In this document: positions 1-7,891 of the stretch, one piece after another
Numbering within the stretch: the stretch's first letter is position 1
Layout of the letters: every line of letters begins with the position of its first letter
Source: a virus
DNA: 34,419 nt
Direction: 5' to 3' (one strand)
IMG/VR virus record: IMGVR_UViG_3300025407_000790
Coordinates: 1 to 34,419 of that record
The notes under the pieces: model-generated
The model's database searches: none
What the model was told of the DNA's origin: nothing
Seen by the model: only the letters and a program-made list of their open reading frames with translations
Program-made: the position numbers and the translations under genes

Positions 1-102
1 TTTGCTCATACTACATTTAGTTTGACGTTTAAATTAGAAAGAGAACTGCTTGATGAACTTAAACAGCTTCTTACCGCAGATTACAAATTAACTATTCTTT
101 GA
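1..102 (+). CDS. C-terminal end of an unknown protein (partial)
   Basis: An open frame runs from the first base of the window to a TGA at 100-102 and gives the last 33 residues of a protein that starts upstream. The tail is rich in Leu, Lys and Glu and looks like an amphipathic helix (ELLDELKQLL). No family can be recognised from so short a piece. It converges on the minus-strand radical SAM gene and overlaps its 3' end by 15 bases, a tail-to-tail overlap seen three more times in this window. A chance open frame cannot be excluded. Confidence 0.5.
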   Translation, partial: FAHTTFSLTFKLERELLDELKQLLTADYKLTIL

Positions 103-1101
103 ACAAGTATTAACACAAGTAAGACACTTTTTATCAGACCAAAGGTCTGGTAAGTTGTTCCATAAGTTATCTGTTAAGACTTCTGTAATAGGAGCATCGT
201 ATAAATTTGGAACTGTCAGTTTGTTAAGATGTTGTTTAGTTGTGTATATAGATATATTTCTAAGAGCATTGATGACTGTGATTTCAGTTAAAGGTTCTTC
301 TACATAATCAGATCCTAAATAACTGCATGGAAACAAGTTACCTCTACAGTCTACAAATACTTCATTTAAGTTAACACATTTAGGATCAATAACAGATTTA
401 GCTACTACATCATCTCGTACTGCACTATCTAATAATTTTTCTAAAGGTTCTGTTACTTTTGTATTTTTAGAAGGTTGTAAGTTATAGACAAACTTGTTAT
501 GATTATCAAAGACTGGAAAATTAACAACACTATAAAACCTAGTTGTGTGTCTAAACTGTATTTGCGATACTCCTATTCCTAATAAAAATTTTTCAAGTTC
601 TTCTACATCATCCTCGTTGTGTGCAAACACAAGACTGTTTATATTTGCTTTACCGCCAGCCGCAACAAACGCTTTGATATTTTCTATAACTTTATCAAAA
701 TCTGTATTACGTCTATACAGCTCGTGCTTGCCTTTAAATCCGTCTACTGCAAAAGTAACTTCGTTTATATATTGTGCTAACTCTGCCCACCATTCAGGTT
801 TACGTAAACTACCGTTGGTATGCATAGCCGAATAGATATCAGGATTTGACTCTTTGATATATTTGTAAATCTCAAGGCAATCTGTAGCAAATGCCGGATC
901 ACCGTAATTACCTGAACTATAAAAGTTAGTAAGTGTTTGTAAAAACTCCGGTGGAAACCATTGCTTAAAATCTTCAATACCAATTTCAGTATTTTTAATA
1001 AATGGACGAGTAGAGTACCCGTTATGATTGCGGGCACACATAGGACAAGCGGCTTGGCACTTGTCTGTCAGTTCTATATGTAGTCTTTTAACTTTATACA
1101 A
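88..1101 (-). CDS. Radical SAM protein with SPASM-like C-terminal cysteines
   Basis: The N-terminal radical SAM motif CxxxCxxC is visible as C15, C19 and C22 (KCQAACPMC) and would bind the 4Fe-4S cluster that cleaves SAM. The C-terminal third has more cysteines (CVNLNEVFVDCRGNLFPC, then CLTCVNTC near the end), as in SPASM/twitch domains that hold auxiliary clusters. The start chosen is TTG at 1101: it has AGGAG six bases upstream, overlaps the stop of the preceding gene, and gives MYKVKRLHIELTDKC, which lines up with MYKLTDIRDIHLEVTTKC of the paralogue at 11614-12630. An ATG at 1134 is the alternative but would overlap the upstream gene by 41 bases. The two proteins are alike along most of their length (AMHTNGS, WWAELA, HTTRF). 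Substrate unknown. It is the last gene of a minus-strand late block. Confidence 0.85.
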   Translation of the reverse strand: MYKVKRLHIELTDKCQAACPMCARNHNGYSTRPFIKNTEIGIEDFKQWFPPEFLQTLTNFYSSGNYGDPAFATDCLEIYKYIKESNPDIYSAMHTNGSLRKPEWWAELAQYINEVTFAVDGFKGKHELYRRNTDFDKVIENIKAFVAAGGKANINSLVFAHNEDDVEELEKFLLGIGVSQIQFRHTTRFYSVVNFPVFDNHNKFVYNLQPSKNTKVTEPLEKLLDSAVRDDVVAKSVIDPKCVNLNEVFVDCRGNLFPCSYLGSDYVEEPLTEITVINALRNISIYTTKQHLNKLTVPNLYDAPITEVLTDNLWNNLPDLWSDKKCLTCVNTCSKNS

Positions 1102-2326
1102 TCCAGTCTCCTGCTTGATGCCAGCTTGGCACATTCAACTCCGATAAAGGAATTAGTTGCATACCTTGTTTAAAATTAGGAGCAAACGCAAATCCAGTTG
1201 CGGCTCTATCACAAAAGCAAACGTATGCGTTTGGTATATGGTTATTAATCTTTTCAAGGATTTGATTTTCTTTGTATAGTCTATACGTAAGAGGAGCAAA
1301 CGCCATAGTGCCTTCATAGCAAAATATATTTGATAAATTTATCATTGTAGTTTGATTAGGATCTAAAAAACTTATATCAACAGTTTGTCCAAGTAAATCT
1401 AGTAATATAAATTCGTATGTAATATTAGGACGTTGTATTGAATGTTCTTTCCAATAGTCTAATGCACGTTGATTATAATCGTACAAAAATACTTTAACAG
1501 GATCTGTCATATGTAAATGATCAATCCACCATGTACCGCTAGCGGGTGTAAACAACTGAGTTATTGTTCCTTTTAATTCCAGAGATTCTTCTGGAATAAA
1601 TTCATTGCTACTGGTATGCACAAAGGTACTAGAACAATAGTGTTGTCTATAGTATAACCATTCAGATTCTTTTAAAAAATCTTTGTAGCTTTCTGGATAA
1701 TAATGTTTTTTATTTTTTCGAATTTCATTATTAAACACAAGGATAGGAATGTTGTTTTCAAGTGCAACTGAAATTATATGCCATCCATGTGCTTTATGAT
1801 TATATTGCGATTCGGTATTTCCTGCGTTTATCCAAGTTGGTGTGTAATCATCGTGTATGTTTTGAAGGCTACGTACAGGTTTCACTTGTATATGTTTACT
1901 ACCAAGTTCTTGTTGTCCAACAGCTGGACATCCTAATCTTTTGTAGACATCTAAATTAATAATGTAGCATTGATGATGCAGTTCATAATATGCATCTCCT
2001 CTATCCAATACATGCCCGGCAACTATAAATTCTGTTTTAACTAGTTCCTTAACATTATCAAAAAAACTTTCGCCGTTAATAAACTCTGTACCTGGCGAAT
2101 ACACAACGGCATATTTGTATCTAGATTGTACAGCATAATTTATTATTTCATCTTCATAATGGGATACTAGTACATCGAACCCTTTAGTTGTTATATTGCT
2201 TATAGTGTAATCTGCAATATTTTTAATAACTTCTCTAATTGATAATGGATGATAGGTGTGGATGTTATCTACACAACAAAACACTATTTCATTATTATGT
2301 TTAGATTTAAATTTAGTTACGCTCAT
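1094..2326 (-). CDS. Two-part protein of unknown function, possibly glycosyltransferase-like plus methyltransferase-like
   Basis: This 410-residue protein is not recognised with certainty. The first half (about 1-180) has the feel of a Rossmann-type glycosyltransferase: a beta-strand near FCCVDN, then KYAVVYSPGTEF and VKTEFIVAGHVLD. The second half (about 265-400) has strands reminiscent of a degraded class I methyltransferase (VKVFLYDYNQRALDYW with an acidic residue after the second strand, then FILLDLL and TMINLSNIF). Both assignments are inference. It lies between the Asp/Asn-hydroxylase-like gene and the SPASM radical SAM gene, overlapping each by 8-14 bases, so translation of the four genes is probably coupled. 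Confidence 0.6.
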   Translation of the reverse strand: MSVTKFKSKHNNEIVFCCVDNIHTYHPLSIREVIKNIADYTISNITTKGFDVLVSHYEDEIINYAVQSRYKYAVVYSPGTEFINGESFFDNVKELVKTEFIVAGHVLDRGDAYYELHHQCYIINLDVYKRLGCPAVGQQELGSKHIQVKPVRSLQNIHDDYTPTWINAGNTESQYNHKAHGWHIISVALENNIPILVFNNEIRKNKKHYYPESYKDFLKESEWLYYRQHYCSSTFVHTSSNEFIPEESLELKGTITQLFTPASGTWWIDHLHMTDPVKVFLYDYNQRALDYWKEHSIQRPNITYEFILLDLLGQTVDISFLDPNQTTMINLSNIFCYEGTMAFAPLTYRLYKENQILEKINNHIPNAYVCFCDRAATGFAFAPNFKQGMQLIPLSELNVPSWHQAGDWIV

Positions 2327-3023
2327 AACTTCTTACTAGTAATTCGCAAAACTCCTGTCTACGACTTCCTGTAATTCCATGTATAATTAAATGTGTTCTT
2401 GGAGTAGAACTATTGTTGATAACAGAATGATAGTTGCTAATATTAACTAAAATAATTTTTCCTTCTTTCCAAGGAACTGTACCTTTATCTTTTAACGTCA
2501 TATAACATTCTGCTGGATGTATAATAGCAATGTTTATAGGTAACAATATTTCCAACGGATCAAATGAAGAAGGCATACTGGTCAAATCAAAATCACAATG
2601 CGGAGCAATATTCCCTCCTGCACTAACTTCCATGAAGCGTACACGAGCTAATTTTTCAAAAGGAAATTTTTCACAAAACTCTTTTATACTAGGAGTTAAC
2701 GGACTAATACTAGTCCACTGGTATTCTTCCTTATCAACATAGTGATCCCATGTTTTTGTTTTATCAACGTCTATTCCATGTATACAACAACTACGCCATC
2801 CATTATGTGATTCTAAATCTGTATCTCTGTGCGGAACTAGGTACTGAGAACAAGACTGTGCTTCTTTTTGCCACTCGGTAATATCAAATGTTAAATCTAA
2901 TTCTATCCATGCAGAATTTAATAAGATCCATTGTGCTTGTTGATCAATAGTCAAACCATTAGGAATAGGTTGTTTGATCCAAGTTGCATCTTTATTATAT
3001 TTGTAAAAATTTTGTGCGTTCAT
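2313..3023 (-). CDS. Aspartyl/asparaginyl beta-hydroxylase-like Fe(II)/2-oxoglutarate oxygenase
   Basis: The complete facial triad and 2-oxoglutarate arginine of this family are visible: H142 and D144 (IAPHCDFD), H199 (ISNYHSVINNSS) and R209 (PRTHLIIHG). The core strands between them (INIAIIHP, ECYMTL, GKIILVN) fit a double-stranded beta-helix. Family members hydroxylate Asp/Asn side chains or related amino-acid groups using O2 and 2-oxoglutarate; the substrate here is not evident. The ATG overlaps the stop of the upstream twitch radical SAM gene (CTATGA), and its own stop overlaps the next gene by 14 bases. It is the second gene of the late block read from 4252 down to 88. Confidence 0.85.
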   Translation of the reverse strand: MNAQNFYKYNKDATWIKQPIPNGLTIDQQAQWILLNSAWIELDLTFDITEWQKEAQSCSQYLVPHRDTDLESHNGWRSCCIHGIDVDKTKTWDHYVDKEEYQWTSISPLTPSIKEFCEKFPFEKLARVRFMEVSAGGNIAPHCDFDLTSMPSSFDPLEILLPINIAIIHPAECYMTLKDKGTVPWKEGKIILVNISNYHSVINNSSTPRTHLIIHGITGSRRQEFCELLVRSYERN

Positions 3024-4252
3024 AGGAAATCGAATAGTTTTTTATATTCTGTTTTTCTAGTAGTATCATATAGCTCTAACACTCGTGTACGTTCAGCAAC
3101 CACCGCATCGAAATCTTCTGCTTGGGCAAATAAAAACTTATCTATATTTTGCAAGTAGTTGACTACATTACTATTTTCTTTAAATATTTTGTAATCAAGT
3201 TGTAACATTGTTTTTACACGGCTGACAATTTGTTCTTTTAACTCTACTGGCAAATATGCTATAGAAAAATAAACTGGGTCTGCAACAAAATTAAAACTGA
3301 TAGGCAATTTATCTTTCAAATGAGCATAGCGTTCAAATTCTGCCATAATTGTTTCTATATCAAAAATATTAAAAATACTAAATGTTACTGAAATTTCAGT
3401 TTTAATAATATTGTTCTTTAATAAAGTTTCAAAGTTGTGTTTAAACTCGTAGAACTTTGCAGGGAATCTGATATAGTGAAATTTATCCGAATCCACGTGA
3501 TCAAAACTGCAAGTAAGATATACTGATTTAAATTGTTCTAATCTATCTATGAGTCCTTGCTCTACGCTAGATAAGTTTGTAATGATTTCAAGTTCAACTG
3601 ATTTAGAATATCCTCGTTCGACTAGCTTATCTATAATCTCAAATGTAACAGGATTAATCAAAGGCTCTCCGCCCACTAATCTAATTTTATCTAAGTTTTT
3701 GAGAATAGGTTCTAAATTTTTAAAGATTATATCGCAATTATCTTTATCAAATCTGTACTGTTGTTTTTCGTTTTTAAATTCTACTTCAATCCATTCTAGC
3801 ATACTGGGTAGTTGTATATCGTTGGCCTGCCATAGTTTTATTTCTGTTTCGTGCATTGAACTAGATAACTGACAACACATGATGCATTTTAAATTACACA
3901 GATTACCTAACTTAAAATCAAACAACTTGGGAGGCAATGAATAGCTTCCATCATCTGACATATGAGCAACCATGCCGTCTATGTTTACATTCCTATTTTC
4001 ATTCTTACGCATCGAATATCCATTGTCTTTTTCCATGCGCCAGCAAGAATCACAATTAGGATTTTTAACACCGTTGACTAAGTCTAATCTTAATTGTTTA
4101 TAGTAGTCGCTATTCCAAACAACATCTGCCGAGTCCGTTTGAATATTTGGGCCAAAACCAAAACTATCACAGCACACTCGGTAATCTCCACTGTTTGTAT
4201 TGCTCATCATAGTAAACGGCAGTACACAAATTGTATCTTTAGAATATATCAT
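3020..4252 (-). CDS. Twitch-domain radical SAM protein
   Basis: Cysteines in the first 75 residues (C9, C27/C28, then CDSCW at about 67-70) form an N-terminal twitch-like half, followed by the radical SAM motif C119, C123 and C126 (CNLKCIMC). Further on, VGGEPLINP is the usual glycine-rich SAM-binding segment. This order (cysteine-rich N-part, then radical SAM core) matches N-terminal twitch radical SAM proteins; the protein at 28322-29698 has the same plan. The start chosen is ATG 4252; a TTG three bases earlier is also in frame. A perfect TATAAATA late element ends only four bases before the ATG, so the mRNA is probably leaderless. First gene of a four-gene minus-strand block. Substrate unknown. 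Confidence 0.85.
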   Translation of the reverse strand: MIYSKDTICVLPFTMMSNTNSGDYRVCCDSFGFGPNIQTDSADVVWNSDYYKQLRLDLVNGVKNPNCDSCWRMEKDNGYSMRKNENRNVNIDGMVAHMSDDGSYSLPPKLFDFKLGNLCNLKCIMCCQLSSSMHETEIKLWQANDIQLPSMLEWIEVEFKNEKQQYRFDKDNCDIIFKNLEPILKNLDKIRLVGGEPLINPVTFEIIDKLVERGYSKSVELEIITNLSSVEQGLIDRLEQFKSVYLTCSFDHVDSDKFHYIRFPAKFYEFKHNFETLLKNNIIKTEISVTFSIFNIFDIETIMAEFERYAHLKDKLPISFNFVADPVYFSIAYLPVELKEQIVSRVKTMLQLDYKIFKENSNVVNYLQNIDKFLFAQAEDFDAVVAERTRVLELYDTTRKTEYKKLFDFL

Positions 4253-4256
4253 CAAC

Positions 4257-4264
4257 TATTTATA
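4257..4264 (-). promoter_or_regulatory. T4-type late promoter, perfect TATAAATA
   Basis: The minus strand reads TATAAATA exactly, the consensus that the T4-type late sigma factor recognises at -10. The downstream ATG (4252) begins five bases past its last A, so the predicted start of transcription coincides with the start codon. It is back to back with a second late element at 4282-4289 serving the opposite strand. Confidence 0.8.
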
Positions 4265-4281
4265 GTGGGTGTTAACTGCCC

Positions 4282-4289
4282 GATAAATA
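4282..4289 (+). promoter_or_regulatory. T4-type late promoter, GATAAATA
   Basis: GATAAATA differs from the T4 late consensus in one base and ends six bases before ATG 4296. With the usual T4 spacing the transcript would start at or within a base or two of the ATG. It is paired divergently with 4257-4264, only 17 bases away. Confidence 0.7.
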
Positions 4290-4295
4290 TTGCCT

Positions 4296-4940
4296 ATGTG
4301 GACACATTACTATAAACTAGACGAATTTGGAAAACCCTGCCATGCTCAAATGAGTTACGAACCTTTGATTAATAAAGAACGTAACGTATTCTGCATGAAT
4401 TTTGATCCTAATAATTCTTATCAAGACTACATAAACAAAGTCGGGTTTATTCCAGAAATAGTTCATGAGCTATTTGATCGTGAAGTTAAGTATCTTACCA
4501 AGTTTCAAAAATACAGTTGGGCTCCTGAAGTATTAGATATAGAAGGTAACAAAATATACATTCGCTGGTATGACAACACATGTAATGATATAATTAATAC
4601 TGGCAATACATTACCGCCTAATTGGAAAGATCAGCTAACACATATCATACATGATCAGTTAGATGAACATGTTTATAAAATAACACAATACCCACATTGC
4701 TTTTATGTAGACAACACCAGCACATTACACACATTTGATTTGCATGCCTGTTTTGATTTTGACGACTATATGATGCCCTGGAGCAAACTTAAAGGCGTAA
4801 TACACGGAAGTAGCGAAGGAAGAATTGCAGAAGTACAGTCTGAGGATATGGTTAATATGCGAGATATGTTTTTAAATAGTTTACGTACACATATCAAATG
4901 GCCTGATAATTACCTAAATGAAATTTATAAATTATTATGA
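4296..4940 (+). CDS. Phage protein, possible small kinase-like fold (paralogue of 7878-8573)
   Basis: Not firmly recognised. The protein (214 residues from ATG 4296; an in-frame TTG lies at 4290) is clearly related to the product of 7878-8573: both have FCM followed by an Asn-rich stretch, a conserved strand (APEVLDIEGNKIYIRW here, VPAIKEVNVPERKIYLEI there), LPxWxDQ, and a YK..xHPxxYxxD-type segment. The latter (VYKITQYPHCFYVDN followed by FDLHACFDFDD) resembles the catalytic loop and metal-binding Asp of small RIO/aminoglycoside-kinase-like folds, but this is a guess. It starts right after a late promoter and shares ATGA with the oxygenase-like gene downstream. Confidence 0.75.
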   Translation: MWTHYYKLDEFGKPCHAQMSYEPLINKERNVFCMNFDPNNSYQDYINKVGFIPEIVHELFDREVKYLTKFQKYSWAPEVLDIEGNKIYIRWYDNTCNDIINTGNTLPPNWKDQLTHIIHDQLDEHVYKITQYPHCFYVDNTSTLHTFDLHACFDFDDYMMPWSKLKGVIHGSSEGRIAEVQSEDMVNMRDMFLNSLRTHIKWPDNYLNEIYKLL

Positions 4941-5452
4941 TTAAATGGAAACCAATCGTCGATACGCTATTACTGCTTGACGGTGAGCATGTGTCCTTAA
5001 AACATACCAACAACATACCTGTTGGCAATCCGCATTTTGTCGAAATTATGAAACAATTAGAATCTGCCAAATATGATTTTAGTTCTGTAGATTGGATCGA
5101 TTATTATCCTAGTGTACATTTCGATAACACCTGTGTCGATGAATTTAGTAAATTAGTAGACCATAAAATATGTAGAGCTTGGATTAGTCGTGTCGACCCA
5201 GGAAAAAATGCACCTTGGCATTGGGATGTAGACGACCAAGAAACAGAGTTTTTAAAATTAGGTAAGTTAAAGAGATGGACTTGTTTTATAACTGAACCCA
5301 AAGTTGGGCATAGTTTAATTATTGGCAATAAAGGATTTTACAATGAACCTGCTGGCACTATATATGAATGGCCTAATTACAGAGAATGGCATTGTGCCGC
5401 TAACTGTGGTATGGAGCCACAATTCTTATTTCATTTTTTAGGATTTAAATAA
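4937..5452 (+). CDS. Cupin/Fe(II) oxygenase-like protein
   Basis: A 171-residue protein with a likely Fe(II) site: H95 and D97 (APWHWDVDD) as the HxD pair and H152 (NYREWHCAAN) as the distal His. Between them lie short beta-strands (RWTCFITEP, GHSLIIGN, AGTIYEWP), as in a jelly-roll fold. An arginine for 2-oxoglutarate is not obvious, so it may be an Asp/Asn-hydroxylase relative with a changed co-substrate site. It follows the possible kinase-like gene with an ATGA overlap. Its 3' end overlaps the opposing TauD-like gene by 22 bases with no terminator between them. Confidence 0.75.
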   Translation: MIKWKPIVDTLLLLDGEHVSLKHTNNIPVGNPHFVEIMKQLESAKYDFSSVDWIDYYPSVHFDNTCVDEFSKLVDHKICRAWISRVDPGKNAPWHWDVDDQETEFLKLGKLKRWTCFITEPKVGHSLIIGNKGFYNEPAGTIYEWPNYREWHCAANCGMEPQFLFHFLGFK

Positions 5453-6294
5453 TCCTGTGGTATATAGTTAAAAGAAGATCTATGTAACAGACGTTTGTCT
5501 ATACTTTGAAATTCTAAACGTCTGTGAATTCCAAACACCATATCTGCAAGAACAATATCGCCATCTTGCCAATCATGCGAGTAAATATATTTGTCTTGTG
5601 TAATATGTTTTGCAAGTTTGTCAATGATAGGTTGGCTTTGTTCTTCAGTCATGCCTTTAAAATAAAACATTTGCAAATACGGAAAGAATATTCCTTTCCT
5701 ACCTTGACGGTTTTCTCTTATAATACTAGGAGTGTATTCTTCGTTTATAAACTTACCAGGCATGTGTTCTAACGCAGGAGATAATCTTTCAGCGTCGTGA
5801 CCAAACACTCCTTGTAAATCTTTAATTTCATCAAATAATTCTGGAGTCAAATCATCGTATGCTAGGAAGTTATTTGTCCATTGTGTTATAGAACCCGTAG
5901 TACCTTCTATCCCTCTCAAGTACACAATTAACTTACTTGCAGGACTTGCCGGGCCATTACAATGCCATTTTAATTCCGCCGGGTGCCCAAAGATTCCAGT
6001 CTTGCCATCTTTAACTATACGTCCGGTCACAGGAATTAATTTGCATTCACTATCAGGAATCACACACTTACCAATGGTTTCTGATTCGGGTGGTTTATCG
6101 TATGTTTCCACTTCGTGAAACAAGTTAATAAACTTTAGTTCATCTTTCATTGTAATGTTAGTTCTAGGGATCACTACCAGGGTGTTAGAATCAAGTAGTC
6201 GACAAATTTCATTTGCATCTTCTTGAGTTGGATTTATAAGATCAATTTCGTCAACTATTACAGTCCACCCATTTTCGTGTATATGATATTTCAT
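5431..6294 (-). CDS. TauD/TfdA-like oxygenase with an HxN instead of HxD metal motif
   Basis: Overall length (287 residues), an N-terminal lid segment, the WHCNG motif and a distal IHRRL...RLLHRSSFNY segment identify the TauD/TfdA family of Fe(II)/2-oxoglutarate oxygenases. The family normally has HxD or HxE; here the pair is H111 and N113, with H257 as distal His and R268 or R272 as the 2-oxoglutarate anchor. The relative at 8635-9711 has the same His-x-Asn change. Asn is a weak iron ligand, so the enzyme may have altered chemistry, another function, or no activity. Last gene of a four-gene minus-strand late block; its ATG overlaps the preceding stop (TAATG). Confidence 0.8.
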   Translation of the reverse strand: MKYHIHENGWTVIVDEIDLINPTQEDANEICRLLDSNTLVVIPRTNITMKDELKFINLFHEVETYDKPPESETIGKCVIPDSECKLIPVTGRIVKDGKTGIFGHPAELKWHCNGPASPASKLIVYLRGIEGTTGSITQWTNNFLAYDDLTPELFDEIKDLQGVFGHDAERLSPALEHMPGKFINEEYTPSIIRENRQGRKGIFFPYLQMFYFKGMTEEQSQPIIDKLAKHITQDKYIYSHDWQDGDIVLADMVFGIHRRLEFQSIDKRLLHRSSFNYIPQDYLNPKK

Positions 6295-7097
6295 TAATAA
6301 TTTTCCAAGTTGTCAATGCCTAACTTTTTACGAAACTCTTCCGTAAACTTACCGTCAATTCGTAAACCATAGCTTTGTCGCATAATACGATCACCGCCGT
6401 GCCAATCTTGATCATTCCACCATGCGGCACGACAATTGATATAATGTTTGTTTTTAGTTTCTGGATCCCATAGATAAAAAGGTCTTTCTAAATTAGGACG
6501 AATATGAATAAACTCGTTGCGATGTGGACTATAACCTTTTGGTCCTTGTTCTCCGCTCAAATCTCTATGTTCCCAACTGATACCGTCGGCATCGCATACA
6601 AAAAATATTACACGGCCGATATGTTCAAAGATACCGTTGGTAATAGTTTGCTCTACCCATTTAACTACATTAGGGAAATACTTTGCTTCTTCTGTTAGTT
6701 TACGCGGTGCAGTCCTGTCATCCCAGGAACCTTCTTCCCACAAAAAATAGTAAGTGTAAGGATCGTATGCACCCATGGCAATTTTAAGATAACGAGTAAA
6801 GATGTTTCTTTGCTTGTATTTCTTAAAGTCTTTATAATATTCCATTCCTTTTAGTTTGATAGGATTATCATCTGGTAACGATAAAAATTCTTCCATAGCT
6901 TTGTAAATTGGTTTCCAATGCATGATATAACTCATGTCTGCAATATCAAAGCCTGGTTTCATCCAAGTGCCTTCTTTAGCAAACTCCATTGCGTCGGCAA
7001 AGCCTTCGTGTATTTCTTGTTGTAGTGCGTCAAACCCTTGCATGTCTAAATGTGGCGACATATCAAAATAAGGAATATTATTAATGCCTTTAATCAT
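6294..7097 (-). CDS. Fe(II)/2-oxoglutarate oxygenase-like protein, copy A of a tandem pair
   Basis: The 267-residue protein shows a full metal triad: H177 and D179 (WEHRDL), H233 (QDWHGGD) and R246 (YGLRIDGKF) for 2-oxoglutarate. Strands around FIHIRPNLERPFYLWD fit a double-stranded beta-helix. It is a tandem paralogue of the gene just upstream (7094-7891): both begin M-(K/R)GIN..P..DMS, contain G.YDP, and share RPFY(L/V).D and (G/S)LR(I/V)DG. The two share an ATGA junction. Substrate unknown; the island context suggests tailoring of a late product. Confidence 0.8.
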   Translation of the reverse strand: MIKGINNIPYFDMSPHLDMQGFDALQQEIHEGFADAMEFAKEGTWMKPGFDIADMSYIMHWKPIYKAMEEFLSLPDDNPIKLKGMEYYKDFKKYKQRNIFTRYLKIAMGAYDPYTYYFLWEEGSWDDRTAPRKLTEEAKYFPNVVKWVEQTITNGIFEHIGRVIFFVCDADGISWEHRDLSGEQGPKGYSPHRNEFIHIRPNLERPFYLWDPETKNKHYINCRAAWWNDQDWHGGDRIMRQSYGLRIDGKFTEEFRKKLGIDNLENY

Positions 7098-7891
7098 AAA
7101 TTTAATTCCTTTTTCATAGCATCTGTAAAATATCCGTCAACACGTAGTGACCAAGCGGGTGCAATATGTCTAACTGCCGAATGCCATTCTTTTGCATTAA
7201 ACCAGCATGCCCATGAATTAGCAAAATACTTGTCTTTGTTATCAGCATCGAATACATAGAAAGGTCTACTAGTGTCAGAACGTAAATGTATAAAATGAGG
7301 TAATTGATCAATATCATCATGCACCTTATCTAACGGCAACCGCAAGTCACTGTCTGGTGCTAGGTCATAATGTTCTACAGTTCTTCCATCATGCTCAACG
7401 TAAAATATACATACCCGGAATATACTATCAAACATTGTTCCAATTAAAGAATTTGCCCATGCCATCACTGAAGGAAACTTTTCTGCAAGCTCGGGTAGTT
7501 TAGCATCGGGCATAGTTGTGCCGCCAAAGTTTTCATTTGTAGTTAAGTAAAAAACACGAAGTGGATCATACACTCCGTATTTTGATTTAAAAAATCTAAT
7601 TAGTTTATTTCTAGAAGTTACGTTATCTAGATTATTGTGCCACTGCTTTGCTTTAGAGTCATCTGTAATATCTGGATCTTTCAAGAAATCCTTTAATCCG
7701 TCCGGAATAGTTTTCCAGTCTTGCGGATTAGTTGAGTTAGGATGATTTTCAATATCAATCCATATACCTTCAAATGCATCTAACTTGGTTTCTGCAAGCC
7801 CAGCTATAATTTCAGGTTCAAGTTTTTGAAACGCTTCTCTATCTAAGAAACGACTCATGTCTACTATTGGCTGACCGTTAATCCCTCGCAT
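7094..7891 (-). CDS. Fe(II)/2-oxoglutarate oxygenase-like protein, copy B of a tandem pair
   Basis: The start is placed at ATG 7891 rather than an in-frame codon at 7948, because MRGINGQPIVDMSRFLD then lines up with MIKGINNIPYFDMSPHLD of copy A and the overlap with the upstream gene falls to 14 bases. The resulting 265 residues contain H174 and D176 (VEHYDL), H237 (KEWHSA) and R250 (WSLRVDGYF) as predicted Fe(II) and 2-oxoglutarate ligands. Order and spacing match copy A, although overall identity is modest, so the duplication is not recent. Confidence 0.8.
   Translation of the reverse strand: MRGINGQPIVDMSRFLDREAFQKLEPEIIAGLAETKLDAFEGIWIDIENHPNSTNPQDWKTIPDGLKDFLKDPDITDDSKAKQWHNNLDNVTSRNKLIRFFKSKYGVYDPLRVFYLTTNENFGGTTMPDAKLPELAEKFPSVMAWANSLIGTMFDSIFRVCIFYVEHDGRTVEHYDLAPDSDLRLPLDKVHDDIDQLPHFIHLRSDTSRPFYVFDADNKDKYFANSWACWFNAKEWHSAVRHIAPAWSLRVDGYFTDAMKKELNL

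Noticed and set aside
545-835. Open frames on the strand opposite long genes (here and for example at 3549-3872, 25402-25740, 30561-30938)
   Set aside because: They mirror real genes in low-value frames, lack ribosome-binding sites and family motifs, and vanish if the strongly supported gene is accepted.
88-4252. A RiPP-type cluster with a precursor peptide
   Set aside because: SPASM radical SAM proteins suggest it, but I found no short Gly- or Cys-rich precursor gene and no RRE-like partner beside them.
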